Shown: positions 1-9,316, counted from the first letter of the stretch. The stretch: 64,000 nt of DNA from Asticcacaulis sp. AND118 (GCF_020535245.1 NZ_CP084910.1:1526501-1590500), one strand, 5' to 3'. The notes: generated by a model from the sequence alone, not told the origin. A program made the numbers and translations.

Positions 1-80
1 CTGAGCGTGCCTTCGGCCGAAGCCGCGCCTGCCGTCAGCAGACCAAGAGCGGCAACCGCCGCAACGCAAACCTTTTTCAT
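1..80 (-). CDS. Exported protein, N-terminus only (possibly TorF-type porin)
   Basis: Only the first 26 codons are inside the window; the gene runs off the left edge. They encode a Sec signal peptide: MKKVCVAA, a hydrophobic core, then a likely signal peptidase site after GAASA, with mature protein starting EGTL. It follows the ammonium transporter on the same strand, beyond a terminator, so it probably has its own promoter in 81-293. TorF-family putative porins often sit beside glnK/amt genes in proteobacteria and have a similar mature start, so that is my guess, but too little is visible to decide. The exported nature is well supported; the family is not. Confidence 0.55.
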   Translation of the reverse strand, partial: MKKVCVAAVAALGLLTAGAASAEGTL

Positions 81-293
81 GATGACTTCCTCATTTTTTC
101 TGGAGCCACCTGAACATTTCCCCTGTACGCCCCGACGTAGTTGAATTTTTTGTGACGCCGTTATTTTACAGTACAGTTGTGTTTCGGTTTGCCAATAGTG
201 TGATTAATAAACAGAGCGTGTGTGGTAATTTTGCAAATAAAGAGAATTTTGTTTTAATTGATACAAGCGTTAATGGGTGTAATCTAAATAGAA

Positions 294-318
294 ATGGGGC
301 GCTCATTGAGCGCCCCAT
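294..318 (-). terminator. Rho-independent terminator of the ammonium transporter gene
   Basis: An 11-bp perfect stem (ATGGGGCGCTC / GAGCGCCCCAT) with a 3-nt loop lies 26 bp past the transporter stop codon. On the minus strand it is followed by TTTCTATTT. Confidence 0.85.
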
Positions 319-343
319 CTGTAAGCTTACTTAAATGTAGTGC

Positions 344-1774
344 TTAGTGGTGCACTTCGTCATGCAGAGCCGAGTCGAGACCCGCTTCTTCATCCGCTTC
401 CGACACGCGCAGGCCCGTGGTGAACTTGCAGATGACGAGGATGATCAGGGTGCCGATGGCCGACCACAGGATGGTGTAAACCAGGCCCATGATCTGGGTC
501 ATGACGTTGGCGCCTTCCGACAGGCTGTTGATAGCCGGATCGGCGAACACGCCGGTCAGGACAGCGCCAAGAGCGCCACCCGCACCGTGGATGCCGAAGG
601 CGTCCAGCGAGTCGTCGTAGCCGAGCAGCTTCTTCACCCACGACGCGAAGACGTAGCAGACCGGGCCGGCGATCAGACCGATGATCAGGGCACCGGTCGG
701 GTTGACGAAGCCCGCAGCCGGGGTAATGGCGACCAGACCGGCCACCAGACCCGACAGGATACCGAGCAGCGACGGCTTGCGGCGGATGGTCCACTCGACC
801 AGCTTCCACGACAGGGCGGCGGCGAGCGCGGCCAGGATCGTGTTCAGCAGGGCGGCGGCGCCGATGCCGTCCGGGGTCCAGGCGGAGCCGGCGTTGAAGC
901 CGATCCAGCCCACGAACAGGAGAGCGGCACCGATCATGACGAAGATCAGGTTGTTAGGCGCCATTTCTTCGGTGCCGTAACCCTTACGACGGCCGAGGAA
1001 CAGGGCCGCGACCAGACCGGCCACACCCGAATTGACGTGAACGACCGCGCCGCCGGCGAAGTCCAGCACGCCCATGCCGCCCATGAAGCCGCCGCCCCAG
1101 ACCTGGTGGCAGATCGGCGCGTAGACGAAGACCGACCACAGGGCCATGAACAGCAGCAGGCCCGACAGCTTGATGCGTTCGGCGAAGGCGCCGGTGATCA
1201 GGGCCGGGGTGATGATGGCGAAGGTCATCTGATAGGAGATCCACAGCATTTCAGGCAGGCCGGGGGCCAGGCTGAAAGCGGTTTCCTTGGTGACGCCCTT
1301 CAGCAGAACCGTGTCGAAGCCGCCGATGAACTTATTGACGGTTTCGCCCGGAATGCCGAACAAATCGCCACCCACGCCGAAGGAGATCGAATAGCCGACC
1401 ACGTACCACAGGAGGCCGGCGACGCACGACACGGCGACGGACTGGGTAACGGTGGCGATGACGTTCTTTTTACGCACCATACCGCCGTAGAACAGGGCCA
1501 GACCCGGCAGGGTCATCATCAGAACGAGGGCGGTGGACAGGAAGACGAAAGAAGACGACGCCAGATCGATTTCCAGAGGCGCCTGGTGAGCCAGAAGGGC
1601 CGGAGCGGGCGCTTCGGCTTCCGCCACCGGAGTGGCTTCCGGAGCCGCAGCCGATTCCGAAACCGCGGCTTCGGAGGTGACAGCCGCTGCGTGAGCGACA
1701 GTGACGACCGGAGCCGCCATGAGGAGCGCCGCGGAGGCCGCGACCACTCGTGAAAGTTTAATCCACGTTTTCAA
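344..1774 (-). CDS. amtB: Ammonium transporter AmtB
   Basis: Inner-membrane Amt/Mep/Rh channel for ammonium uptake. The pore histidine motifs are present: AVVHVNSG near residue 245 and FGIHGAGG near residue 394, with the family's run of about 11 membrane segments. I start it at TTG 1774 (476 aa): a strong AGGGGG ribosome site lies 5 nt upstream, and the product then begins MKTWIKLSRVV, a clean signal peptide ending VAHA, as expected for Amt proteins with a cleaved leader. Starting further upstream (TTG 1840) would add 22 residues and bury the signal peptide. A low-complexity Ala/Glu/Pro linker precedes the first core helix. It lies downstream of glnB and glnA on the same strand but after glnA's terminator, so it is probably nitrogen-regulated from its own promoter. 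No separate glnK is adjacent. Confidence 0.95.
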   Translation of the reverse strand: MKTWIKLSRVVAASAALLMAAPVVTVAHAAAVTSEAAVSESAAAPEATPVAEAEAPAPALLAHQAPLEIDLASSSFVFLSTALVLMMTLPGLALFYGGMVRKKNVIATVTQSVAVSCVAGLLWYVVGYSISFGVGGDLFGIPGETVNKFIGGFDTVLLKGVTKETAFSLAPGLPEMLWISYQMTFAIITPALITGAFAERIKLSGLLLFMALWSVFVYAPICHQVWGGGFMGGMGVLDFAGGAVVHVNSGVAGLVAALFLGRRKGYGTEEMAPNNLIFVMIGAALLFVGWIGFNAGSAWTPDGIGAAALLNTILAALAAALSWKLVEWTIRRKPSLLGILSGLVAGLVAITPAAGFVNPTGALIIGLIAGPVCYVFASWVKKLLGYDDSLDAFGIHGAGGALGAVLTGVFADPAINSLSEGANVMTQIMGLVYTILWSAIGTLIILVICKFTTGLRVSEADEEAGLDSALHDEVHH

Positions 1775-1947
1775 GTTATCCCCCTTGGATAATGCGGATG
1801 TTGCACTCGCGAAGAGTGCCGCCATCAGATTGTTTCGCAAAGAGTTTTATTAAGATGAAACAGGGGGGAGGGACGCTGGGGAAGATATTGCGTCATTTAT
1901 GTGTCAATATGGGGCGCTCATACGCGCAAACCCTGAAAATCAATTTG

Positions 1948-1961
1948 GTATCATTTGATAC
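1948..1961. promoter_or_regulatory. Operator-like palindrome upstream of amtB
   Basis: GTATCATTTGATAC is a perfect 6-bp inverted repeat with a 2-bp centre, in AT-rich DNA about 175 bp upstream of the amtB start. It does not match the NtrC consensus. It could be a binding site for another regulator or chance. Confidence 0.3.
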
Positions 1962-2043
1962 TATATAAGTTTCATTTGAAATTAAATTTAACTTTGCTCA
2001 GCATGTGGAATGAGATGGCCTTCAGGAGGGCGGCCAACGAAAC

Positions 2044-2068
2044 AAGCCGCCCCGGATTGGAGCGGCTT
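2044..2068 (-). terminator. Terminator of glnBA
   Basis: Stem AAGCCGC / GCGGCTT, extended by C-G pairs toward the loop, 39 bp past the glnA stop codon and followed on the minus strand by TGTTTCGTT. Confidence 0.75.
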
Positions 2069-2106
2069 GCCTTGTAAAATCAATCTCTTGCGGGAAGAGA
2101 CTAAGA

Positions 2107-3513
2107 TTAGCCCTTATAGTACATTTCGAACTCGATCGGGTGCGGACGCAGTTCGAAGGCCATCACTTCTTCCATCTTCAGTTCGATGTAGGAGTCGATG
2201 AAGTCGTCGTCGAACACGCCGCCCTTCTTGAGGAAGGCGCGGTCCTTGTCGAGGTTGTCGAGCGCTTCACGCAGCGAACCGCAGACTTCCGGCACCGACT
2301 TCTGCTCTTGCGGCGGCAGGTCGTACAGGTTCTTGTCGGCGGCGGGGCCCGGATCGATACGGTTTTCGATACCGTCGAGGCCGGCCATCAGCAGGGCGGT
2401 GAAGGTCAGATAGGGGTTGCCCAGCGGATCGGGGAAGCGCGCTTCGATACGCTTGCCCTTCGGCGAGGACACCCACGGAATACGGATCGAGGCCGAACGG
2501 TTGCGGGCCGAATAGGCCAGCTTCACAGGGGCTTCGTAGCCGGGGACCAGACGCTTGTAGGAGTTGGTCGAGGGGTTGGCGAAGGCGTTGATGGCCTTGG
2601 CGTGCTTGATGATGCCGCCGATGTACCACAGGCACAGGTCCGACAGACCGGCATACTTGTCGCCAGCGAACAGCGGCTTGCCGCCCTTCCAGATCGACTG
2701 GTGGACGTGCATGCCCGAACCGTTATCGCCGAACATCGGCTTCGGCATGAAGGTCGCGGTCTTGCCGTAGGCGTGGGCGACGTTCTGGACGACGTACTTG
2801 TAGAGCTGCAGGCGGTCGGCCATGGTCAGCATGTCCGAGAACTTCAGGCCAAGCTCGTGCTGGGCCGGCGCCACTTCGTGGTGGTGCTTTTCCGGTTCCA
2901 TGCCCAGTTCGCCCATCACGGCCAGCATTTCACCGCGCAGGTCCTGAGCGGAGTCGATCGGATTGACGGGGAAATAGCCGCCCTTCGGGCCCGGACGGTG
3001 ACCCATATTGCCTTCCGGATACTCCTTCGAGGAGTTGCCCGGCAGTTCGTAGGAGTCGAACGAGAAGCCCGTATTGTTCGGAGCGATCGACCACTTGACG
3101 TCGTCGAACAGGAAGAACTCGGCTTCCGGACCGAAATAGACGGTGTCGCCGATGCCGGCCGACTGAACGTAGGCCAGGGCCTTCTTGGCGATCGAGCGCG
3201 GATCGCGGTTATAGGGCTCGTTGGTGTCCGGATTGATGACGTCGCAGAACAGGAAGAGGGTCGTCTGCTGATAGAACGGATCGATATAGGCCGTCTTCAG
3301 GTCCGGGCGCAGCTTCATGTCGGATTCGTTGATGGCCTTCCAGCCGGCGATCGACGAACCGTCGAACATGGTGCCGTCGTTGAGGAAGTCGTCATCGACG
3401 AGATCGATGTCGAAGGTCACATGCTGCATCTTGCCGCGAACGTCGGTGAAGCGGACGTCGACATATTTGACGTCCTTTTCCTTGATGAGCTTGAGAATGT
3501 CTGCTGCGGTCAT
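2107..3513 (-). CDS. glnA: Glutamine synthetase, type I
   Basis: Makes glutamine from glutamate, ammonia and ATP in the cytoplasm. At 468 residues it has the normal GSI length. Visible landmarks: [10 protein letters not shown], the metal/ATP-site stretch [10 protein letters not shown], the glutamate-binding [13 protein letters not shown], and [11 protein letters not shown], whose tyrosine falls at about residue 397, the adenylylation site of the E. coli enzyme. It therefore belongs to the adenylylated GSI-beta class. It is 42 nt downstream of glnB on the same strand, with no terminator between, so the two form the glnBA operon. The ribosome site before the ATG is weak (AGGGCG), which suggests coupling to glnB translation or a processed message. 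Confidence 0.98.
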   Translation of the reverse strand: MTAADILKLIKEKDVKYVDVRFTDVRGKMQHVTFDIDLVDDDFLNDGTMFDGSSIAGWKAINESDMKLRPDLKTAYIDPFYQQTTLFLFCDVINPDTNEPYNRDPRSIAKKALAYVQSAGIGDTVYFGPEAEFFLFDDVKWSIAPNNTGFSFDSYELPGNSSKEYPEGNMGHRPGPKGGYFPVNPIDSAQDLRGEMLAVMGELGMEPEKHHHEVAPAQHELGLKFSDMLTMADRLQLYKYVVQNVAHAYGKTATFMPKPMFGDNGSGMHVHQSIWKGGKPLFAGDKYAGLSDLCLWYIGGIIKHAKAINAFANPSTNSYKRLVPGYEAPVKLAYSARNRSASIRIPWVSSPKGKRIEARFPDPLGNPYLTFTALLMAGLDGIENRIDPGPAADKNLYDLPPQEQKSVPEVCGSLREALDNLDKDRAFLKKGGVFDDDFIDSYIELKMEEVMAFELRPHPIEFEMYYKG

Positions 3514-3555
3514 TTTTTGACGCCCTGGGTTCTTGGTTGGGTAGTATGAGGAGGA

Positions 3556-3906
<351 letters not shown>

Positions 3907-3948
3907 TCACGACCGTTAACAGCGAAATTCTTTTGCATTGCGACAGAT

Positions 3949-3964
3949 TGCAAGCCAGATTCCG
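3949..3964 (-). promoter_or_regulatory. Candidate sigma-54 promoter for glnBA
   Basis: Read on the minus strand: CGGAATCTGGCTTGCA. It keeps the essential GG-N10-GC spacing and a perfect TTGCA -12 box, but the -24 box is poor (CGGAAT for TGGCAC). Transcription would start near 3937, giving a leader of about 43 nt. A palindrome TGCGTGAGCGCA near 4002-4013 is a very weak NtrC-site candidate. Confidence 0.4.
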
Positions 3965-4190
3965 GCACAACGGCTCACTTGACTGTAAAGATTTATTACG
4001 ATGCGTGAGCGCACCCGTCCTGCCTTTAGCCGCAGTCGGAAGCAAATTCAAAAGGAAAATACGCCTGTTAGCCGATTTCGACGCAGCGGTGGCTTTCCCG
4101 CGCTGCGCGGCGCGCACCATCTGCGGTATATGATTTCCGGTGAAATTAAATCAGGCGGTGCGTGAAGTAAAGAGCCCGCCGGCCAAGGAG

Positions 4191-4835
4191 TCAGCCCAGC
4201 CCCAGATCGTAGTTGAAACTGAGGGAAAGGCGCGGCTGTGCGCCGCGGTTGGTGGCGACCTCATGGCGCAGCCAGCTTTCCCAGATGAGCAGGGTGCCGC
4301 GTTGCGGCGCGACCGGCATCAGCACCTGACGATAGGGCCGGGCCGAAGGCAGGCGTTGGGGCGCGTGCATCATGAAGCCCAGGCGCGGGTCCTCGAATTG
4401 CAGCGCGCCGGCGCCCTCGGGAATGTGGAGATAGAGGGTGCCCGAAAACGTGCTGTAAGGATGGATGTGCCCGGAATGCGCGCCGCCGGTATCCAGCCGG
4501 TTGATCCACAGGCTCTGGAGGTGCGGGGTCTTGCCGCGCAGGTCCAGTTCCATCAGCCGGGCATAGAGCAGGACCTGAATATCCAGAAGGCTGACCAGTT
4601 CTGAAAAGACCGGGTCTTCGGTCCTCAGGTCGACTATGCTTTCATAGGAGGTGTAGCCGAGATAGCCCTGAGCGGCGGCCCAGTCGCGTCCGGCCGTATC
4701 ACCGGCGGCGGTGCGTTCACAGGCCGCTTCAAGGCGCGTCAGGAGCGGATCGGCCGAGGTGCCGCCCAGTTCGGAGCGATAGACCTCGGTGACGAACAGT
4801 TGCAGCAGAGTGGCGGCGGCCGGAATCTCTTTCAT
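4191..4835 (-). CDS. Putative 2OG-Fe(II) oxygenase, TIGR02466-like
   Basis: A 214-residue cytoplasmic protein. The C-terminal half resembles the TIGR02466 group of putative 2-oxoglutarate/iron oxygenases: HSGHIHPYSTFSGTLYL followed by LQFEDPR, then GTLLIWESWLRHEV and a final LSLSFNYDLG. The HxH and the later H of RHEV are plausible iron ligands in a double-stranded beta-helix fold. Substrate unknown. AAGGAG lies 7 nt before the ATG, fixing the start. It stands alone: a terminator separates it from the ribosomal operon upstream, and nearly 300 bp separate it from glnB. Any link to nitrogen control is only positional. Confidence 0.75.
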   Translation of the reverse strand: MKEIPAAATLLQLFVTEVYRSELGGTSADPLLTRLEAACERTAAGDTAGRDWAAAQGYLGYTSYESIVDLRTEDPVFSELVSLLDIQVLLYARLMELDLRGKTPHLQSLWINRLDTGGAHSGHIHPYSTFSGTLYLHIPEGAGALQFEDPRLGFMMHAPQRLPSARPYRQVLMPVAPQRGTLLIWESWLRHEVATNRGAQPRLSLSFNYDLGLG

Positions 4836-4869
4836 GCCTTTCTCCTTATCCGGTCTTGCCGCAAAAAGA

Positions 4870-4899
4870 AAACCCCCGGACCGTGAAGTCCGGGGGTTT
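4870..4899 (-). terminator. Terminator of rpsF-rpsR-rplI
   Basis: A 12-bp perfect stem (AAACCCCCGGAC / GTCCGGGGGTTT), 6-nt loop, followed on the minus strand by TTCTTTTTGC. It lies 24 bp past rplI and immediately before the oxygenase gene. Confidence 0.92.
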
Positions 4900-4922
4900 G
4901 TCTTTCGATCCGTGTAGGGATC

Positions 4923-5507
4923 TTAGTATTCGTACGAGTCTTCGATCGCCTGACCGGCGCCACCTTCGAGAAGGTCGGCGGCAGCGGCTTCATCGGCCAT
5001 GCGGTCTTCTTCGAACTGCGACGCGATGACGTTCTCGCCCGAAGCCTGACGTTCGGCTTCATCGGCCGAGCGCGCGATGTTGATCGTGATCGAGATCGAG
5101 ACTTCGGCGTGCAGGCGCACCTTGAGGGCGTGCAGGCCGAGGGTCTTGATCGGCGTGTCGAGCACGATCTGGTTGCGTTCGACCTTGCCGCCGGTTTCGG
5201 CGATCGCCTCGGCAACGTCACGGCCGGTAACCGAACCGTAGAGCTGGCCGGTTTCGCCAGCCTGACGGATCATGACGTACTGCTGACCGTCCAGTTCGGC
5301 GCCTTGCTTTTCAGCGGCTGCCCTGGCGGCAGCGTTGCGGGCGACGATCTGTTCCTTTTGCGCTTCGAAGAACTTGAGGTTCTGGGCGTTGGCGCGCAGG
5401 GCCTTGTGGCGCGGCAGCAGGAAGTTACGGGCAAAACCGTCCTTTACGGAAACGACTTCGCCGATGTGACCGAGGTTTTCGACTCGTTCCAGGAGAACAA
5501 CTTTCAT
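4923..5507 (-). CDS. rplI: 50S ribosomal protein bL9
   Basis: Large-subunit protein near the L1 stalk base. The N-terminus MKVVLLERVENLGHIGEVV and the following basic KDGFARNFLLPR stretch are the bL9 signature that binds 23S rRNA. At 194 residues it is about 45 longer than the E. coli protein; the extra length is an acidic, Ala/Glu-rich C-terminal tail ending EDSYEY, a feature I recall in other alphaproteobacterial L9 proteins. Last gene of the rpsF-rpsR-rplI operon. Confidence 0.97.
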   Translation of the reverse strand: MKVVLLERVENLGHIGEVVSVKDGFARNFLLPRHKALRANAQNLKFFEAQKEQIVARNAAARAAAEKQGAELDGQQYVMIRQAGETGQLYGSVTGRDVAEAIAETGGKVERNQIVLDTPIKTLGLHALKVRLHAEVSISITINIARSADEAERQASGENVIASQFEEDRMADEAAAADLLEGGAGQAIEDSYEY

Positions 5508-5519
5508 GGGGTCGTCTCC

Positions 5520-5798
5520 TTATTTCACGACGTAGGGCAGCAGTGCCAGGAAGCGGGCGCGCTTGATGGCCTTGGCCAGTTCACGTTGCTTCTTCTGCGA
5601 CACGGCGGTGATGCGCGACGGCACGATCTTGCCGCGCTCGGAAATGTAACGCTGCAGCAGCTTCACGTCCTTGTAGTCGATCTTCGGCGCGTTGGCGCCG
5701 GAGAACGGGCACACCTTGCGGCGGCGGAAAAACGGACGGCGGGCCGGAGCGGAGCCGACGGGCGAACCGACGGTGGCGGGGGTGGTGTCTTCAGCCAT
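5520..5798 (-). CDS. rpsR: 30S ribosomal protein bS18
   Basis: Small-subunit protein that pairs with bS6 on the platform of 16S rRNA. The core runs from [15 protein letters not shown] to a basic [21 protein letters not shown] end, typical of bS18. The 92-residue length includes an N-terminal extension of about 18 residues rich in Ala, Pro and Thr. Middle gene of the operon, 12 nt upstream of rplI. Confidence 0.97.
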   Translation of the reverse strand: MAEDTTPATVGSPVGSAPARRPFFRRRKVCPFSGANAPKIDYKDVKLLQRYISERGKIVPSRITAVSQKKQRELAKAIKRARFLALLPYVVK

Positions 5799-5810
5799 CT
5801 TCAGATCTCC

Positions 5811-6194
5811 TTATTGCTCGACGGTTTCAGCACGGTCAGTGCGTTCGCCACGCTCAGGGCGTTCCGGACGGTCGCGACGCGACAGAACCGGTGACAGCTC
5901 CAGATCCAGCTCTTCGACGCGGACGGTCATGAAGCGGATGACGTCTTCGTTGATCGACAACTGACGTTCCATTTCCTTGACGGCGGCCGCCGGTGCATCG
6001 ATGGACAGCAGCGAGTAGTGCGCCTTGCGGTTCTTCTTCACGCGGTAGGTGAGATTGCGCAGACCCCAGTATTCGATCTTGGCGACCGAGCCGCCCAGTT
6101 CTTCGAGCAGCGCCTTGAGGGTATCGTTGAGAGCTTCCGCCTGTTGCGGCGAAATGTCCTGCCGTGCGAGCACGACGTGTTCATAAAGTGCCAT
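5811..6194 (-). CDS. rpsF: 30S ribosomal protein bS6
   Basis: Binds bS18 during assembly of the 30S platform. The product starts [15 protein letters not shown] and is 127 residues, with the acidic and then basic tail common to bS6. I use ATG 6194 because GAGG lies about 7 nt upstream and the family starts here; the reading frame is open for another 19 codons upstream with no family similarity. First gene of the conserved rpsF-rpsR-rplI operon. Confidence 0.97.
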   Translation of the reverse strand: MALYEHVVLARQDISPQQAEALNDTLKALLEELGGSVAKIEYWGLRNLTYRVKKNRKAHYSLLSIDAPAAAVKEMERQLSINEDVIRFMTVRVEELDLELSPVLSRRDRPERPERGERTDRAETVEQ

Positions 6195-6215
6195 TTGGTC
6201 CTCTTCCGTTGAGCG

Positions 6216-6230
6216 GGGTGGCGCGCACCC
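6216..6230 (-). promoter_or_regulatory. rpsF leader hairpin (possible S6:S18 autoregulatory site)
   Basis: In the rpsF leader, 22 nt before the start codon, GGGTG and CACCC form a stem around a 5-nt loop, next to a further GC-rich segment up to about 6245. In several bacteria the S6:S18 complex binds a structured motif in this position of its own mRNA. I see a structure in the right place but cannot match the published motif by eye. Confidence 0.3.
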
Positions 6231-6305
6231 GGGCGGAAGTCCCGGACACACGATGGATCATGGCTTCTCACAACGAGAGATGACCACCACGCAAGCGAAG
6301 CGGGC

Positions 6306-6334
6306 GCTATAGTCGATAGCGCCCAAAAAAGCAA
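6306..6334 (-). promoter_or_regulatory. Sigma-70-type promoter of rpsF operon
   Basis: On the minus strand: TTGCTT, 17-nt spacer, TATAGC. Start near 6299 would give a leader of about 105 nt. The region is also an inverted repeat, GGGCGCTAT / ATAGCGCCC (6302-6324), so the -10 box sits inside a palindrome. Confidence 0.45.
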
Positions 6335-6467
6335 GCCCAGGCAATCGTATGAAAACGGACTGCAAATGGCCCTTTTCTGCGCTTTGGGTGCGCACGTACT
6401 CAAGTACGCCGCGCGCCGGTTCTCGAAAGGCACCCTTTTCGCCGCGTTTTGACGCGATTGCGGCTTT

Positions 6468-6995
6468 CTATTTCAGGCTGTCGGCGGCGGCCAGCAGGCT
6501 GGGGACGTGCGTCGCGGCATTGCCGGAATCGTGGACGAAGGCGACCTTACCGTCCTTGCCGATGATGTAGGAGACGCGGCTCGACATCGGCATGGCCGGC
6601 ATCTTGGCGTCGTATTTCTCGGCGATCTTTGCGCCCTTGTCGGAGCCAACGGGGAACTTGCCACCGCAGTCGGCGCTGGAGAACTTCTTCAGCGTCGGGA
6701 CGTCATCGGCGGACAGACCGACCACACTGATCTTTTTGGCCTTGAACTTGTCCATGTTTTCGGAGAACTGACGCGCCTCCAGCGAGCAACCGCCGGTGAA
6801 AGCCTTCGGGTAGAAGTAGACGACGACCGGGCCCTTTTTCAGGGCGCTCTTCAGCGAAAAGTCATGGGTAGCGCCGTTGGTGGCGGCCTCGACCGTGAAA
6901 TCGGGGGCCTTGTCACCGACCTTCAGCGCGGCAAAGGCGGGCGAAACGGCGGTGAGGGCGAGGGCGGCGGCAATCAGGGCGGGGCGGAAGGTCAT
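6468..6995 (-). CDS. Exported peroxiredoxin (Bcp/PrxQ type)
   Basis: Thiol peroxidase that reduces hydrogen peroxide or organic hydroperoxides, here outside the cytoplasm. Residues 1-22 form a signal peptide ending AFA. The AhpC/TSA fold follows: VGDKAPDFTV, then YPKAFTGGCSLEA, which keeps the P-x3-T-x2-C active site with the peroxidatic cysteine (TGGC in place of the usual TPGC). A second cysteine in SADCGGKF could resolve the disulfide. Its electron donor is unknown; the membrane thiol transporter at 21.6 kb is a candidate. 175 residues is normal for a PrxQ with a leader. Single gene, same strand as its neighbours. Confidence 0.9.
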   Translation of the reverse strand: MTFRPALIAAALALTAVSPAFAALKVGDKAPDFTVEAATNGATHDFSLKSALKKGPVVVYFYPKAFTGGCSLEARQFSENMDKFKAKKISVVGLSADDVPTLKKFSSADCGGKFPVGSDKGAKIAEKYDAKMPAMPMSSRVSYIIGKDGKVAFVHDSGNAATHVPSLLAAADSLK

Positions 6996-7144
6996 GGTGG
7001 CATCTCCTTTGTGACTTTCTGTTATACGCCAGTTTTCGCGGCCTGGCTCAGATTATTGCCGAGTGATTTTGGCATCAGGTGATTTTGACTTGTAATTTGC
7101 AATCGGTTTGTGTGGTTGCGGATTGCAAGTGAGGCGTTTCGCTT

Positions 7145-9097
7145 TCAGTAGGCGGGGTTATGCTTTTCGATGAAGGACACCACCGCTTCGATGGTCTGGA
7201 CGCGGGTGGGTTCGCGCGACAGATGATGGTCCTCGGCCTTGAGCAGGACGAATTCGACGGACTTGCCGGCCTTTTGCAGGGCGTCGCGCATGCGGTAGCT
7301 CTGATCGATGGGGACCACCGTATCGTCCTTGCCGTGGATCAGTTGCACCGGAATGGTGACATTGGCGGCTTTCAGATCCGGTGAAACCGCATCCCAGTTC
7401 GCAGTATCGCCGAGAAAGCGTTTCCAGTAGAGGACGTTGCGCGATGTCTTGTCATATCCGACCGAGGCCTCTTCGGCGCGGATCATGGCTTTAAGGTTGG
7501 TGACCGGCGCGATGCCGCTGGCGCAACGATAGACGCCCGTGTCGATGGCGGCCCCGGCCATGGCCGCATAACCGCCGTAGGAAGCGCCGACGATGCACAC
7601 GCGTCTGGCGTCGATCGTGCCTTCTCTGGCCAGATGACGCACGCCATCCGACAGGTCGGTCTGCATCTTGCGGCCCCATTCGCCATAGCCCTTTTCGATA
7701 AAGGCATTGCCATAGCCGTCGGAGCCGCGGAAATTGGGTTGCAGCACGGCATAGCCGCGCGAGGCGATGGCCTGCGCCATCCAGTCATAGCCGATATCGT
7801 CATAGGCTTGAGGGCCGCCGTGCGGCAGGACGATCAGCGGCAGGTTCCTGGCCTCGCGGCCGGGCGGCAGGGTCAGGAAGGCCGGGATGTCCAGTCCGTC
7901 GGCCGCCTTGTAGGTAAGCTTACGCTTCTCGGCGACCCACTCGGACGGCACGTTGGGGCGGGTTTCGCCTACACCCTTGAAGGTGCGGTTGACATAATCG
8001 ATGAAGTAGTAGGAGCCGGGGTCGCCGGGCCCTTCACCATAGACGATGATTTTCTTTCCGTCGTCGGAGACATCGACGAGTTCGCGGTAGGTATAGTCGG
8101 GCATGCCCTTTTCGATCAGGCGCGGCAGTTGCGCCAGATCCGGCGCGAAGAAGGTGTAGACCGGACCGTCCGGCGTATGGTTGGTGAAGCCCGCCAGTTT
8201 GCGCGTCGCCGGATGATAAAAGGCGGACACGTTGTCGCCTCTGGCCTCCAGAGGCTCGCTGAAACGGCCGTCGGGGAAGACTTCATAATAGTTGCCGGCC
8301 TTTTCGCCGGCATTGATATGGACCAGCACCGACTCCTCGTCCCGCCCGCGACCGACCAGGGACGGAATGTCGAGCCTCTGCTTTTCGCTGTAGATCGAGC
8401 GCCATTTGCCGTCCTGTCGGTAACGCAGGGTCCACACCTTTTCATCGCGGTCGAATTCGGAGCGGGCCATGATCTCACCGTCGCCGCGCACGATCCAGTC
8501 TACGATATGGCGCGGGTCCTCATCCATCTTCAGGCCCCGCCCGGTATTCAGGTCGAAGCTGTAGAGGCTGCGCAGCCCTTCGCCCTCCATCTTTACATTG
8601 GACGCCGTGACACGATAGCGATCCTTGACCTTGATACGATAAAAATCGCCCATGACGATGGGGTAATAGCCGTCCATATTGCGGTACATGGCGAAGGTCT
8701 TGCCGTTGGGAATATCGAGGATCTGCCCCAGAAAATATTCGCTTTTGCCGCCGACGAAGTCGCGGATATCGACTGTCTGCGACGAAATCAGGATGATGCG
8801 CGTTTCGTCGCCCCAGAACAGGCTGCGCACCTTGACGTCGCCCACCCGGAGGGCTTTGAAATCGTCCTTCTCGATATCGAGGTCCATGACCAGACGATCG
8901 GTGCCGTAACCCTTGATAAGGGCCAGTCTCTTACCGTCCGGCGACAGCGACACCTTCTCGATATCGGGCCGTTTACCAAAGGCCGTCAGCGGCGGCGGCG
9001 CGCCTAACGGGTGGGTTGAAGGCTTGTTCTGGGCTGCCGCCGAAAAGGCGCAGGCCATCAGCGCGCCCGTAAAGACGGTGTTCTTCAGTATTTTCAT
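7145..9097 (-). CDS. Exported S9-family peptidase (prolyl oligopeptidase type)
   Basis: A 650-residue serine peptidase with a signal peptide (cleavage after SAAAQ or just before). The N-terminal 400 residues form a beta-propeller-like region that in this family gates access to the active site; the C-terminal alpha/beta-hydrolase carries the triad: Ser about residue 505 in GASYGGYA, Asp about 590 in HGKDDTVVP, His about 626 in AEDHHLSRE. It presumably cleaves small peptides in the periplasm; this type is common in Caulobacterales. Start supported by GGGGGAG 5 nt before the ATG. Monocistronic: 150 bp to the peroxiredoxin gene, divergent from fabD. Confidence 0.93.
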   Translation of the reverse strand: MKILKNTVFTGALMACAFSAAAQNKPSTHPLGAPPPLTAFGKRPDIEKVSLSPDGKRLALIKGYGTDRLVMDLDIEKDDFKALRVGDVKVRSLFWGDETRIILISSQTVDIRDFVGGKSEYFLGQILDIPNGKTFAMYRNMDGYYPIVMGDFYRIKVKDRYRVTASNVKMEGEGLRSLYSFDLNTGRGLKMDEDPRHIVDWIVRGDGEIMARSEFDRDEKVWTLRYRQDGKWRSIYSEKQRLDIPSLVGRGRDEESVLVHINAGEKAGNYYEVFPDGRFSEPLEARGDNVSAFYHPATRKLAGFTNHTPDGPVYTFFAPDLAQLPRLIEKGMPDYTYRELVDVSDDGKKIIVYGEGPGDPGSYYFIDYVNRTFKGVGETRPNVPSEWVAEKRKLTYKAADGLDIPAFLTLPPGREARNLPLIVLPHGGPQAYDDIGYDWMAQAIASRGYAVLQPNFRGSDGYGNAFIEKGYGEWGRKMQTDLSDGVRHLAREGTIDARRVCIVGASYGGYAAMAGAAIDTGVYRCASGIAPVTNLKAMIRAEEASVGYDKTSRNVLYWKRFLGDTANWDAVSPDLKAANVTIPVQLIHGKDDTVVPIDQSYRMRDALQKAGKSVEFVLLKAEDHHLSREPTRVQTIEAVVSFIEKHNPAY

Positions 9098-9316
9098 GTG
9101 ACTCCCCCGAAGTCCGTAGAAGGCGGCACCCCTGCCGCCGCATCTTCCCGTGCATGGCTTTTACGGTGTCCTGCGGCATTCTACAACCGCTTTCACCTGT
9201 CGATCGCGATGCGGTTGTGGAGCACTGGCGGCTCGCAAAGGCGCAAATCTCTTGCCCTTGGGGGCGGATTGGCCTAACCCATGCCGCTCAAATCAACCGG
9301 TCGGGACAGACTTTAC

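Larger units (their letters stand above)
1775..2106. other. Intergenic region glnA-amtB
   Basis: No gene seen. It holds the glnA terminator (2044-2068), an AT-rich stretch (about 1935-2000) and a 14-bp palindrome (1948-1961). I could not identify a convincing sigma-54 or sigma-70 promoter for amtB. The 13-mer ATGGGGCGCTCAT at 1909-1921 also occurs in the amtB terminator at 294-306. Confidence 0.6.

Noticed and set aside
152-334. 60-codon frame at the left end
   Set aside because: Covers AT-rich spacer and the amtB terminator; no ribosome site.
1909-1921. 13-bp ATGGGGCGCTCAT shared with the amtB terminator at 294-306
   Set aside because: Only one arm, no structure at the second site; probably chance.
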